A stretch of 28,213 bases of DNA from assembly GCA_964586285.1 (NCBI GenBank), contig CAZPHU010000047.1, positions 1-28,213 on the forward strand, read 5' to 3'. The notes under the pieces are model-generated. The model saw only the letters and a list, made by a program, of their open reading frames with translations. It had not been told where the DNA came from and made no database searches. How positions within the stretch are numbered: position 1 is the stretch's first letter; the number at the start of each line of letters is the position of its first letter. Shown here piece after piece: positions 1 to 7,538 of this stretch. The stretch is from CAZPHU01 sp964586285. Lineage in GTDB: Bacteria > Fibrobacterota > Chitinivibrionia > Chitinivibrionales > CAYFVL01. A program made the position numbers and the translations under genes.

Positions 1-208
1 AACAAAACGAGAGTTGAGGAGCATAGTCTCGTACTTCTGATAAAAATACATCTCTTTGTACGGGCCCGGCCAACATATGTGTAAGATCCTGCGCCACGAA
101 CCGTTTTTATCTCTTGTGCACGATATATATATTGAAGACTTTTGATTTAAGTGTGACTTGAATCGGGCAATTAGCACAATTTCTTGAGACACAAGGTTTT
201 CGGCAGTC
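1..208. other. Upstream region, no assignable gene
   Basis: No convincing gene is visible here. The plus-strand frame beginning at base 1 is open until a TAA at 82-84. It could be the last 27 codons of a gene truncated by the window edge, but it is too short to identify. The stretch around 121-135 is very AT-rich (alternating TA) and could be part of a promoter for the uridylyltransferase downstream, but I cannot pair it with a good -35 box. Confidence 0.3.
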
Positions 209-430
209 GTGGAAGTACCTCAGAGGATATTCCAGTCGATTGCTTCATCGTCCCTGTCTCCGGATATTGCGCCACTCATTGGCTCAGAACTGCTCGATTT
301 GGGTATAAGTATACAAAGACGGCATGAAGGTTGCCACTTATATACCTTCGTTTCTTTTTTTTCCGGAAGGATTACGGACAAGCGCCTGAAAAAAATCCTG
401 GCGTCTTATCCCAGCCTCATTTACGTTTAA
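209..430 (+). CDS. Possible small protein of 73 aa, unknown function
   Basis: This is an open frame of 73 codons with a GTG start and no strong Shine-Dalgarno sequence (only a weak AAGG about 10 bases upstream). No family is recognised. The product ends in a basic stretch, GRITDKRLKKILASYP. No signal peptide or clear membrane segment is seen. Its TAA stop at 428-430 lies inside the AAGGAG ribosome site of the next gene. That would fit translational coupling if the frame is real, but it also means the stop could simply be a by-product of the ribosome site. It is equally likely to be a chance frame in a leader region. Confidence 0.3.
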   Translation: MEVPQRIFQSIASSSLSPDIAPLIGSELLDLGISIQRRHEGCHLYTFVSFFSGRITDKRLKKILASYPSLIYV

Positions 431-443
431 GGAGTCGAGATTA

Positions 444-1856
444 ATGACGAGTGCACGAGATCAATTCCTTACAAAAATGGATACAGCCAATCTGCCCTCC
501 TCCGTCATATCTGCTTTTGATTACTATTACTCGCGTCTTCGTGACGGACAGAGTGGGTATATACTGGAAGAGGATATTGACCCCGTACCAAAGGGAACGA
601 TTCCTACCATGAATACGACCGATCAATTCAAAAAGATCGGCTCACAGGCACTTGCTCATACAGCCGTTATCAAACTGAATGGCGGTCTTGGTACTACGAT
701 GGGACTCGAAGGGCCAAAATGTCTGCTACCGGCAAGAAACAATTTTAATTTTCTAGATATAAGTGTCGGTCAAATCAGCTCTTTGCGAAATTCGCAAGGG
801 GTAAATATTCCGTTCATCCTAATGAACAGTTTCAATACGCATCAGCAGACCCTCCAATATTTAAACGAAAAACATGCGGATTTCCATAATAACGAGATTC
901 CCCTAACTTTCACTCAGAACAGATTTCCAAAGGTTATGGAAGAGACGCTTGAGCCGGCTGCATACTCGAAGGAACCGCAGTTGGAATGGTCTCCCCCCGG
1001 TCACGGCGATATTTACAGCGCAATCAAAACATCCGGGCTGCTTGAATCTTTAAAAACCCGGGGTATACGTTATCTTTTTATATCCAATATAGATAATCTG
1101 GGTGCAGTTGTTGACACTGGTCTCCTTGGCTATTTCGCGGAAAAGAACGTTCCGTTTTTGATGGAGGTAGTCGAGCGAAACGAGATGGATAAAAAAGGCG
1201 GTCATCTCGCGAGACTCAAAAACGGTCAGCTTATATTGCGCGAAATAGCCCAAACATCGCCGGAAGAGATCTCTTTGTTTCAGGATATCAACCGTTACCA
1301 CTATTTTAATTCAAATAATATCTGGTTAAATGTAGCTCACCTTGAGAAAGTATTAGATGAAAATGATGGTTTTCTGCCCCTTCCTATCATTCGCAACCGC
1401 AAAAACCTCAATCCGCGCGATCCCCAATCTCCGAGAGTTATTCAAATCGAATCGGCCATGGGATCTGCTGTAAACCAATTCAGCAAAGCCGAGGCTGTGC
1501 ATGTTTCAAACACTCGCTATCGTCCGGTGAAACAATCGGAAGATCTCCTGGCGTTATGGAGTGATTTGTTTGTAATGCATGATGATTACACGATTCACAG
1601 TAATCCGGCCAGAACACTGAAACAAATCGTTATCGAACTTGATAAAGAATTTTTTGGTCATTACGATCAGCTGCAAGCTCGTTTTCCCGGCGGTGCACCT
1701 TCACTGATCTCCTGTGAATCGCTTCATATTGAAGGTGATGTAGCTTTTGACGGTAAAGCCGTTCTTGAAGGCGTAGTCAGCTTCAAAAACAAGACCGATG
1801 AGCAGGTTAGAATTTCCGAAAAGCGTCATATCACCGGCGAATTCGTGTTCCAATAG
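444..1856 (+). CDS. UTP--glucose-1-phosphate uridylyltransferase (UDPGP family, eukaryote type)
   Basis: This cytosolic enzyme makes UDP-glucose from UTP and glucose-1-phosphate, feeding polysaccharide, LPS and glycogen-type pathways. The 470-residue product carries the family's nucleotide-binding loop, LNGGLGTTMGLEGPK, at residues 78-92. It also has a uridine/sugar-binding segment, FISNIDNLGAVVD, near residue 213, and a C-terminal beta-helix-like tail (IEGDVAFDGKAVLEG) typical of UGP2-like proteins. The length matches eukaryotic UGPases (about 470-500 aa) rather than bacterial GalU (about 300 aa), so this is the PF01704-type enzyme. The ATG at 444 has AAGGAG at 429-434 with 9-base spacing. 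The gene ends two bases before the convergent ankyrin gene. UDP-N-acetylhexosamine pyrophosphorylase belongs to the same superfamily, but the motif and length favour glucose. Confidence 0.93.
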   Translation: MTSARDQFLTKMDTANLPSSVISAFDYYYSRLRDGQSGYILEEDIDPVPKGTIPTMNTTDQFKKIGSQALAHTAVIKLNGGLGTTMGLEGPKCLLPARNNFNFLDISVGQISSLRNSQGVNIPFILMNSFNTHQQTLQYLNEKHADFHNNEIPLTFTQNRFPKVMEETLEPAAYSKEPQLEWSPPGHGDIYSAIKTSGLLESLKTRGIRYLFISNIDNLGAVVDTGLLGYFAEKNVPFLMEVVERNEMDKKGGHLARLKNGQLILREIAQTSPEEISLFQDINRYHYFNSNNIWLNVAHLEKVLDENDGFLPLPIIRNRKNLNPRDPQSPRVIQIESAMGSAVNQFSKAEAVHVSNTRYRPVKQSEDLLALWSDLFVMHDDYTIHSNPARTLKQIVIELDKEFFGHYDQLQARFPGGAPSLISCESLHIEGDVAFDGKAVLEGVVSFKNKTDEQVRISEKRHITGEFVFQ

Positions 1857-1858
1857 GC

Positions 1859-3079
1859 CTAATCCAGGGCTCCCGCTTCCAAAAGGATTTTCTCCGCATT
1901 GGGATTACGATACTTTCTTGCGTACCATAGCGGCGTTTTACCTGCTTTGTTGCGTTGATTCACATCCGCCCCCGCGGCAATGAGAATACGCATAGTCCGG
2001 TCGTAACCCTGTGCCGTCGCGTACATCAGCGCACTTCCCAGCACATTATTTTGAGCGTCCACCCTGGCTCCGTGAAACAGAAGTTCTTCTACCACTCGCT
2101 CGTGCCCCTTTGAGGCCGCTATTATGAGCGGAGTGCTGCCGTACTCGTTTTTCTGTTCGATATCGGGAAAGCCCTCGATAAACATGTCTTTGATTTTTTT
2201 CAAGTTACCATTACGTGCGGCTACCAGCAGATCACTATATCCATCCGGATTTTTCTCAAGCAGCATTTTTTCGATAGATGAATACCTTCTCTGCATCGCA
2301 ATCTTAAGAGCAGTATTTCCATCTGTGTCGACAAGATTTACGTCGGCCCCGGCTTTCAAAAGCACGTTTACCATCCGAGCCCTGTTGGCACGAACCGCAA
2401 AAAGCAAAGCAGTTCGTCCCCGCCTATCCGCTGCATCCACAAACGCACCATACCTCAGCAACATTTCCACAATTTCAGTCTGATTATGTATAACCGCATT
2501 GATGAGAGCAGTACGTCCCTTGTTATCAGCTGCGAAAAGGTCGCTTCCGGCATCTAAAAGCATTCGAGCGATAACTTTTCTGCCGGATGCAGCGGCATGC
2601 ATCAGAGCTGTAAGCCCGCGTATATCTGCCGCGTAGACATCCGCGCCAAAAGAAAGCAGGTGCTCAACAATTTGGGTGGAGTTGTTCATTGTAGCTTTAA
2701 TCAGCGGAGTGATAGAAAAGGTATCCGTTACCGAAGGATTTGCACCTGCATACAGCAAGTTCTTTACCATCGGCAGGTTTCCTCTCTCAACAGCGTAAAA
2801 AAGAGCTGATCTGCCCAGACGATCCACCTCGTGAATATCCGCATCAAATTCCAATATTACCCGTGCCACTGTACTGCAGGCACCATGAGCGGCATACATC
2901 AGCGGAGTTTTTCCGGAACTGTCCGGCAAATCGATATCCGCCCCCGCGTTTAAAGATGCGATTAAACCGCTTGTATCGCACGACCATATAGAAGAAATGA
3001 GGTCGTCGTTTTGTTGGGCATTAAGTAGGAAGCTGCGAAAGAATATCGCGATTGTAACAATATAAATGAATTTGGCCAT
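1859..3079 (-). CDS. Exported ankyrin-repeat protein
   Basis: With the ATG at 3079 the product is 406 aa and begins with a clean signal peptide (MAKFIYIVTIAIFFRSFLLNA, then QQNDD). An AAAGGG ribosome site precedes this ATG. The frame extends upstream to a TTG at 3112, but that adds a basic stretch with no ribosome site, so I rejected it. From about residue 35 to the end are roughly ten or eleven 33-residue ankyrin repeats, recognisable by recurring TPLMYAA, TALINAV and LLxAGADV elements. A less regular spot around residues 275-290 separates two blocks. Ankyrin repeats bind other proteins, and the signal peptide places them in the periplasm or beyond. No catalytic domain is present. The 3' end nearly abuts the uridylyltransferase. 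The specific partner is unknown. Confidence 0.9.
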   Translation of the reverse strand: MAKFIYIVTIAIFFRSFLLNAQQNDDLISSIWSCDTSGLIASLNAGADIDLPDSSGKTPLMYAAHGACSTVARVILEFDADIHEVDRLGRSALFYAVERGNLPMVKNLLYAGANPSVTDTFSITPLIKATMNNSTQIVEHLLSFGADVYAADIRGLTALMHAAASGRKVIARMLLDAGSDLFAADNKGRTALINAVIHNQTEIVEMLLRYGAFVDAADRRGRTALLFAVRANRARMVNVLLKAGADVNLVDTDGNTALKIAMQRRYSSIEKMLLEKNPDGYSDLLVAARNGNLKKIKDMFIEGFPDIEQKNEYGSTPLIIAASKGHERVVEELLFHGARVDAQNNVLGSALMYATAQGYDRTMRILIAAGADVNQRNKAGKTPLWYARKYRNPNAEKILLEAGALD

Positions 3080-3243
3080 ATATGGTCTTACCCTTTGCCG
3101 GTGTGCTCTCAAAAGATATTTCGATCAGGTAATGGAGTTTGGTATTTTTTGAGACCTGTTTGTTAATAAAACCCCCGATGCCCTTCAAAGCAGCATGCGT
3201 TTATGGAGCGCGACAGATCATCCCATATAAACAACTGAATTAT

Positions 3244-3291
3244 GCAGATTTAGCCCATCCCTAAATGGTTTTGGGCAGTAACCGTATCTGC
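3244..3291 (-). repeat. Nested inverted repeats just downstream of the SPOR gene
   Basis: An outer pair GCAGAT/ATCTGC (3244-3249 and 3286-3291) encloses an inner pair GCCCA/TGGGC (3253-3257 and 3272-3276). It starts six bases past the stop codon of the minus-strand SPOR gene, so a transcript-end hairpin is plausible. No T-tract follows, so it does not look like a classic intrinsic terminator. Confidence 0.3.
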
Positions 3292-3296
3292 TAAGA

Positions 3297-3797
3297 CTAT
3301 CTGGTGGATTTAAAAACTGTAGTACTAACGACCCATGCGTCATTGTATCCTGCCGCCTTTATTTTTTTCAAGGCCTGGTCGGCACTTTTTCGGTCGATAA
3401 AATCACCAACCTGAACTTTGTAGTATGGATCGGCATGAATGATGTATACAGGCATATTGGTCTTACTTTCAAGTTGCTTTTTCTGAGTTCTTGCGGCATC
3501 AGCATCCGTTGTGGCTGAGCATTGAATACGATAACCCGCAGTCTGTTCTCCGGCGGATATAGAAGAGCTGCTCATAATAGAGGTGTCTAGATCGGATGAT
3601 GAAAGCGCCACTTCCTGTCCCCGATTGAGAGTGTCTATATAAGTAGCGGGAGCATGTGTCTCATTTCGCCTTTCCTGAGCATGATCTTTATCTTTATCGA
3701 GAAACCCGAATATTTTCGGAAAGGCACATGAAGTAGTGCTTAGAGAAAGAATTATTGATGCAGCAAACAGGAAAAATGTATATAATTTATGATTCAC
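3297..3797 (-). CDS. SPOR-domain envelope protein, probable lipoprotein
   Basis: The product from the GTG at 3797 is 166 aa. I chose this start because GGAGG lies six bases upstream and because it begins directly with a secretion signal (MNHKLYTFFLFAASIILSLS). That signal ends in TTSC, a weak lipobox: residues -2 and -1 fit, but -3 is Thr rather than Leu. A longer frame from 3956 would bury this signal 53 residues in. A polar linker rich in Asp, Lys and Ser follows. The C-terminal ~75 residues form a SPOR domain (GYRIQCSATTDADAA, then YYKVQVGDFIDRKSADQALKKI). SPOR domains bind denuded septal peptidoglycan glycans, so a periplasmic role at the division site or cell wall is likely. It is transcribed divergently from the membrane protein at 3888. 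Confidence 0.85.
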   Translation of the reverse strand: MNHKLYTFFLFAASIILSLSTTSCAFPKIFGFLDKDKDHAQERRNETHAPATYIDTLNRGQEVALSSSDLDTSIMSSSSISAGEQTAGYRIQCSATTDADAARTQKKQLESKTNMPVYIIHADPYYKVQVGDFIDRKSADQALKKIKAAGYNDAWVVSTTVFKSTR

Positions 3798-3887
3798 GAC
3801 TATCCTCCATATAGATTTTTGCCATTCGTTCTCTGAAACAGTACGTATTCGATAGTAATAAATATACCCATTTGCAAGGAATAAATC

Positions 3888-4676
3888 ATTCAAAACCTTC
3901 AACAACGTTTCGAATCTATAAGAAAGCGCGGATCTTATTCTTTTAAAAACCGCCATTCACCTCGAAAGCTTCGTTCACGTACGGCTATATTGCTTTTGCT
4001 GACTGCTTTGATTACCTGGTATGCTAATCAGGGACAAAATAACCCGTTTTCTCCCTCCTACACGCTTTCACTTATCGGCAAAGACGAAAACATCTTTCTA
4101 ACAGGATCTAACCACCCCGGCCTTTCTTTTTGGATACCACTCTCATCTTTGTCGGACCAGGTTTCCATACAAGGGGATACCTTATTCGCAGTACCGGACA
4201 GCCATGCCGTTTCGGCAGCAAATGCTCTGGTCACAAAGAAGGTATTTTTCCTGGATACCTGCCTGGATGGTAACCGGGCATTTGGAAGCCATATCCGATG
4301 TATCGGATTGTCCGCGGATTTATCTGATATGCACATTACAAGAATTCCCGCCCTGGCTCACGGACTCGGGCCCGTTCAGATCGATCGGGGAAATTTTTCT
4401 GTTCTGGTCTGGCATTATAGATGGGGAGAAATCAGGGAGGATATTGCCTTTAGGCATAGTGAACAGTATGATATAATTATAGGTGTTGATTGGCCTCAGG
4501 ATGCCGGTGAATTGCTGCGCGAAGTGATGCGGCCAAAAGAATTGATCCTGATTGATAAAGGAAGTCGGAACCAACGGCGGTTAAATATTCAGCAAATTGG
4601 AGAGTTTCCCTTCCGGTTGGCAATTTCCGAAAAGAGCGGTGAGAATACTACCGTAAAATTCTTAAGACCTGAATGA
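3888..4676 (+). CDS. Membrane-anchored protein of unknown function, probable ATT start
   Basis: I do not recognise this family with confidence. The only standard start codon in the 5' part of the frame is a TTG at 3990. That start would begin inside a hydrophobic segment with no ribosome site. The frame is open back to 3885, and an ATT at 3888 has AAGGA at 3876-3880 with 7-base spacing. Starting there gives 262 aa: a very basic N-terminus (ESIRKRG, SPRKLRSR), one membrane helix (AILLLLTALITWYANQ, about residues 33-48), then an extracytoplasmic domain of about 210 residues. Near the C-terminus, DIIIGVDWPQDAGELLREV followed by RPKELILIDKG faintly recalls the end of ComEC-type metallo-hydrolase domains, but the metal-binding motifs are missing. 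It sits 66 bases before pilT and may share its transcript, so a type IV pilus or DNA-uptake link is possible but unproven. Confidence 0.7.
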   Translation: MQNLQQRFESIRKRGSYSFKNRHSPRKLRSRTAILLLLTALITWYANQGQNNPFSPSYTLSLIGKDENIFLTGSNHPGLSFWIPLSSLSDQVSIQGDTLFAVPDSHAVSAANALVTKKVFFLDTCLDGNRAFGSHIRCIGLSADLSDMHITRIPALAHGLGPVQIDRGNFSVLVWHYRWGEIREDIAFRHSEQYDIIIGVDWPQDAGELLREVMRPKELILIDKGSRNQRRLNIQQIGEFPFRLAISEKSGENTTVKFLRPE

Positions 4677-4742
4677 ACATTCGATTAATATTTAATAATG
4701 TGGTTTTTTTTCTTTTCAGTAACGTATTTTGTGTGAGTAATT

Positions 4743-5795
4743 ATGATTACAATGCAAGAACTTCTCAAACATGCGGCCACACTTGGAGCGTCGGATTTGC
4801 ATCTTACTGCCGGGGCTCCTCCGCTTTATCGTATAGATGGAAGGTTGGTTCCGGTTAAGGCAGAGAAGTTGGTTCCTGAGCAGGTGCTTAAACTTGCCTA
4901 CAGTATTATGACCGATCAACAAAAAAAATCCTTTGAGCAGAATAAAGAGATAGATTTTTCATTTGGCATACAGAATCTGGGAAGATATCGTTCCAACGTT
5001 TATTTACAGCGTGGCTGTACCAGTTGCGCAGTCAGACAGATTCCTCCCGTCATTCAATCTCTTGAGCAACTGGGCTTACCCCCTGTAGTAGAAAGATTGT
5101 GCGAACGTCCAAACGGCCTGGTCTTGGTCACCGGTCCAACCGGCAGCGGAAAAAGTACTACCCTGGCAGCAATGGTCGATAGAATCAATACGCAACGTGA
5201 AGGTCACATTCTCACGATTGAGGATCCGATTGAATTTGTTCATCGTCATAAAAAATGTATTGTTAATCAACGTGAAGTACACCATGATACCGACAGTTTT
5301 TCAAACGCGCTAAGGGTTGCGCTGCGCCAGGATCCCGATATAGTACTGATTGGAGAGATGCGAGATCTGGAGACAATTCAGGCTGCGTTGAGTATAGCCG
5401 AAACAGGCCATCTTACCTTTGCGACATTGCACACTAACTCTGCAGCTAAATCCGTAAACAGAATAATCGATGCTTTTCCAAGTGAGCAGAAAGCAACTGT
5501 AAGAGCACAGTTAAGCATGGTTTTAGAAGGAATTGTAAGTCAAACGCTTATTCCACGTGTTGGTGGCGGTCGCGTGGTGGCGAGTGAAGTCCTGATTGCG
5601 ACTCCCGCTATCCGAGCCCTTATTAGAGACGATAAAACTCATCAGATTCAGGGCATATTGGAAATAGGACGCCAGTACGGAATGCAGACGATGAATTCCG
5701 AACTTATCAGGTTATATAACGAGCGACTGATAACGAAAAAGGATGCACTGGGAAGAAGTCCCGAGCCGGAAAGTCTGATTAAGCAACTCGCCTAG
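4743..5795 (+). CDS. pilT: Type IV pilus retraction ATPase PilT
   Basis: This is a cytoplasmic hexameric ATPase that powers pilus disassembly, twitching and DNA uptake. The 350-residue product has the expected N-terminal PAS-like domain (LGASDLHLTAGAPPLYRIDG). It also has Walker A GPTGSGKST (131-139), the Asp box around ILTIEDPIEF (156-164), a Walker B segment DIVLIGEMRD (199-208) and the His box TLHTNSA (228-234). The C-terminal AIRALIRDDKTHQI segment corresponds to the AIRNLIRE signature that marks PilT and separates it from the assembly ATPase PilB. The segment QRGCTSCAVRQIP carries a CxxC (residues 92-95) where other PilT proteins usually have small residues. The ATG at 4743 has no strong ribosome site, and a second ATG at 4752 is possible. 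pilC follows after 56 bases. No pilB or pilin gene is in the window. Confidence 0.95.
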   Translation: MITMQELLKHAATLGASDLHLTAGAPPLYRIDGRLVPVKAEKLVPEQVLKLAYSIMTDQQKKSFEQNKEIDFSFGIQNLGRYRSNVYLQRGCTSCAVRQIPPVIQSLEQLGLPPVVERLCERPNGLVLVTGPTGSGKSTTLAAMVDRINTQREGHILTIEDPIEFVHRHKKCIVNQREVHHDTDSFSNALRVALRQDPDIVLIGEMRDLETIQAALSIAETGHLTFATLHTNSAAKSVNRIIDAFPSEQKATVRAQLSMVLEGIVSQTLIPRVGGGRVVASEVLIATPAIRALIRDDKTHQIQGILEIGRQYGMQTMNSELIRLYNERLITKKDALGRSPEPESLIKQLA

Positions 5796-5851
5796 GCGGT
5801 TATATCAGTCTTTGTGGAATAAATCGAATTACTCCTGGAGAATAAAAACAT

Positions 5852-7051
5852 ATGCCGAAATTCTTGTATACCGGTATCAGTACCTCGGGCAAAGAAGTTC
5901 GTGGAGAAGTAGAGGCTGAAAGCAAAAACGAGGTAGTCAGCCTTCTTCGGAAAAAGAAGATTAGGGTGATCTCCTTGCGCAATAAGCCCATGAATATCGA
6001 GCTGAATCTTCGAAAAAGAGTAAAGCTTCAAGATATGAGCAGATTTACCCGTCAATTCGCAGCAATGACCTCTGCGGGTCTTCCACTGATTCAGTGCATG
6101 AACATTCTGGCTTCTCAGACGGAAAACAAGACTCTGGCCGAAGCGATTCGACAGGTCAGCAGCGATATTCAAGGCGGCTGCTCACTTGCGGATGCCTTTC
6201 GAAAACACCCAAAGATCTTTTCCGATCTTTATTGTAACATGGTGAGCGCCGGTGAGGCTTCGGGCAACCTTGACGGAGTATTGATCAGGCTTGCCGAATA
6301 TCAGGAGAAGGCGGCCTCTCTGCGGCGAAAAATAAAGGGGGCGATGACCTACCCCATTGTTTTAGCTGTAGTTGCAGCTGCGGCTATAGCGCTTCTGCTT
6401 ACGTTTGTTGTTCCACAATTTGCAGTGATGTTTGTCGACCTTGGGGGTCAACTTCCCCTTCCCACTCGCATTGTCATGTCTTTATCTACCTTTCTTCAGA
6501 ATTACATCCTCTTATTGATAGCGGGGATTCTCATAACAATATTTTTATTGAATCGCTACTATAAGACGGAAAAGGGAGCACATGTGGTTGACTCTTTAAG
6601 GCTTAGATTACCTTTATTTGGAGATTTGGAGAGGAAAAATTCGATAAGCCGGTTTTCCCGTACCCTGGCGACCCTCCTTTCTAGTGGAGTCAGCATACTT
6701 GAGGCACTTTCAATCACAGCCAAGACAGCCGGTAATAAGGTGCTGGAAAAAGGGCTCATTTTAACTCTGGAACGGATTACCGGTGGTCAAACCATCGCGG
6801 AGCCTTTAGGCGAAACCGGAATTTTTCCACCGATGGTCATACACATGATTTCCGTCGGAGAGCGAACCGGAGATCTATCAGGTATGCTGAGCAAAGTATC
6901 TCAATTCTATGAAGAGGAGGTTGATGCCGCAATTGATGCATTAACGTCTATCATAGAACCTGTGATGATCGTAGTCATGGGTATAGTAATTGGAGGGATT
7001 CTAATCTCAATGTACCTACCCATGTTCGAGCTTATTACATCTATTGGTTGA
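5852..7051 (+). CDS. pilC: Type IV pilus inner-membrane platform protein PilC (GspF family)
   Basis: PilC is the polytopic inner-membrane protein on which the PilB and PilT motors act. The 399-residue product has the usual N-terminal piece (MPKFLYTGISTSGKEVRGEVEA) and two T2SSF domains, about residues 66-190 and 269-392. Each contains the conserved FTRQFAAMTSAGLPL- or FSRTLATLLSSGVSI-type motif and a GE.(S/T)G turn (GEASGNL, GERTGDL). Membrane segments lie near residues 168-190, 215-235 and 370-392. GGAG at 5837-5840 precedes the ATG by 11 bases. It is co-directional with pilT and probably co-transcribed. A GspF of a type II secretion system is the main alternative, but the adjacent pilT argues for the pilus. 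Confidence 0.94.
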   Translation: MPKFLYTGISTSGKEVRGEVEAESKNEVVSLLRKKKIRVISLRNKPMNIELNLRKRVKLQDMSRFTRQFAAMTSAGLPLIQCMNILASQTENKTLAEAIRQVSSDIQGGCSLADAFRKHPKIFSDLYCNMVSAGEASGNLDGVLIRLAEYQEKAASLRRKIKGAMTYPIVLAVVAAAAIALLLTFVVPQFAVMFVDLGGQLPLPTRIVMSLSTFLQNYILLLIAGILITIFLLNRYYKTEKGAHVVDSLRLRLPLFGDLERKNSISRFSRTLATLLSSGVSILEALSITAKTAGNKVLEKGLILTLERITGGQTIAEPLGETGIFPPMVIHMISVGERTGDLSGMLSKVSQFYEEEVDAAIDALTSIIEPVMIVVMGIVIGGILISMYLPMFELITSIG

Positions 7052-7059
7052 GCAAATAA

Positions 7060-7088
7060 TTGCCCGGATTTGAAAAAAATCGTATAAT
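7060..7088 (+). promoter_or_regulatory. Sigma-70-type promoter for the flgM-like gene
   Basis: TTGCCC at 7060-7065 and a perfect TATAAT at 7083-7088 are separated by 17 bases. They lie between the pilC stop and the flgM-like start, leaving a leader of about 55-60 bases. The -10 box is ideal and the -35 box matches four of six positions (TTG plus C5). Confidence 0.55.
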
Positions 7089-7152
7089 TAGTTAAAGTAT
7101 TCAATTTTTCTGCCGATATTAAGAAATAGGAAGAAGAAAGGCGGTGATTTTC

Positions 7153-7485
7153 ATGCGTTTGCTACCGATTCAGCAAAAGATTTTGTCGGAGCTGAAAAAG
7201 GTGGAGAGTACAAAAAAGGTCGAAAAAACGCCAACTCAGCAGGATCGGGCCGTTGATCGATCAGAATTCTCTTCCAAAGCTCAGCGATTGAGTAATACCA
7301 AAGCAAACGCCGAAATCGTTTCAGCTCATCTTGCGGCACAACCGGAAGTCCGTACGGAGAAAATTGAAGAAGTGCGTCAGAAGATTGATTCAGGTTTTTA
7401 CGACTCACAGGAATTTATCGATAAACTCGCAGATAAACTGCTTAGCGATTTCGGCGTTTCAAACCCTCAGAACCCTCCGACATAA
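7153..7485 (+). CDS. flgM: FlgM-like anti-sigma-28 factor
   Basis: From the ATG at 7153 the product is 110 aa. The ribosome site AAAGGCGGTGAT, ending four bases before this ATG, differs by one base from the perfect anti-16S sequence, so I prefer it to the GTG at 7144. The N-terminal half is basic and looks disordered. The C-terminal half follows the FlgM pattern: DRSEFSSKAQRLSNTKA, then RTEKIEEVRQKIDSGFYDS, then EFIDKLADKLLSDF. FlgM binds and inhibits FliA (sigma-28) until the flagellar hook is complete and FlgM is exported. No other flagellar gene is in the window, so the call rests on sequence pattern alone. The gene is monocistronic, with its own promoter and terminator. Confidence 0.65.
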   Translation: MRLLPIQQKILSELKKVESTKKVEKTPTQQDRAVDRSEFSSKAQRLSNTKANAEIVSAHLAAQPEVRTEKIEEVRQKIDSGFYDSQEFIDKLADKLLSDFGVSNPQNPPT

Positions 7486-7511
7486 ATTAAGATTTTAAAA
7501 CAAGATTCCAT

Positions 7512-7538
7512 AGGCGGAGACTCTTACTCCGCCTTTTT
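7512..7538 (+). terminator. Rho-independent terminator after flgM
   Basis: A perfect 8-base-pair stem, AGGCGGAG (7512-7519) with CTCCGCCT (7527-7534), has a 7-base loop and is followed directly by a T-tract. It begins 27 bases past the flgM stop codon. Confidence 0.87.

Noticed and set aside
3798..3956. Longer SPOR protein starting at the ATG at 3956
   Set aside because: It would place the secretion signal 53 residues inside. GAGGTGA there touches the ATG directly, whereas the GTG at 3797 has GGAGG at ideal spacing. The added part is opposite the plus-strand gene's N-terminus.
4673..4858. Small plus-strand frame overlapping the pilT start
   Set aside because: It runs out of phase through the conserved PilT N-terminus and is a shadow of it.
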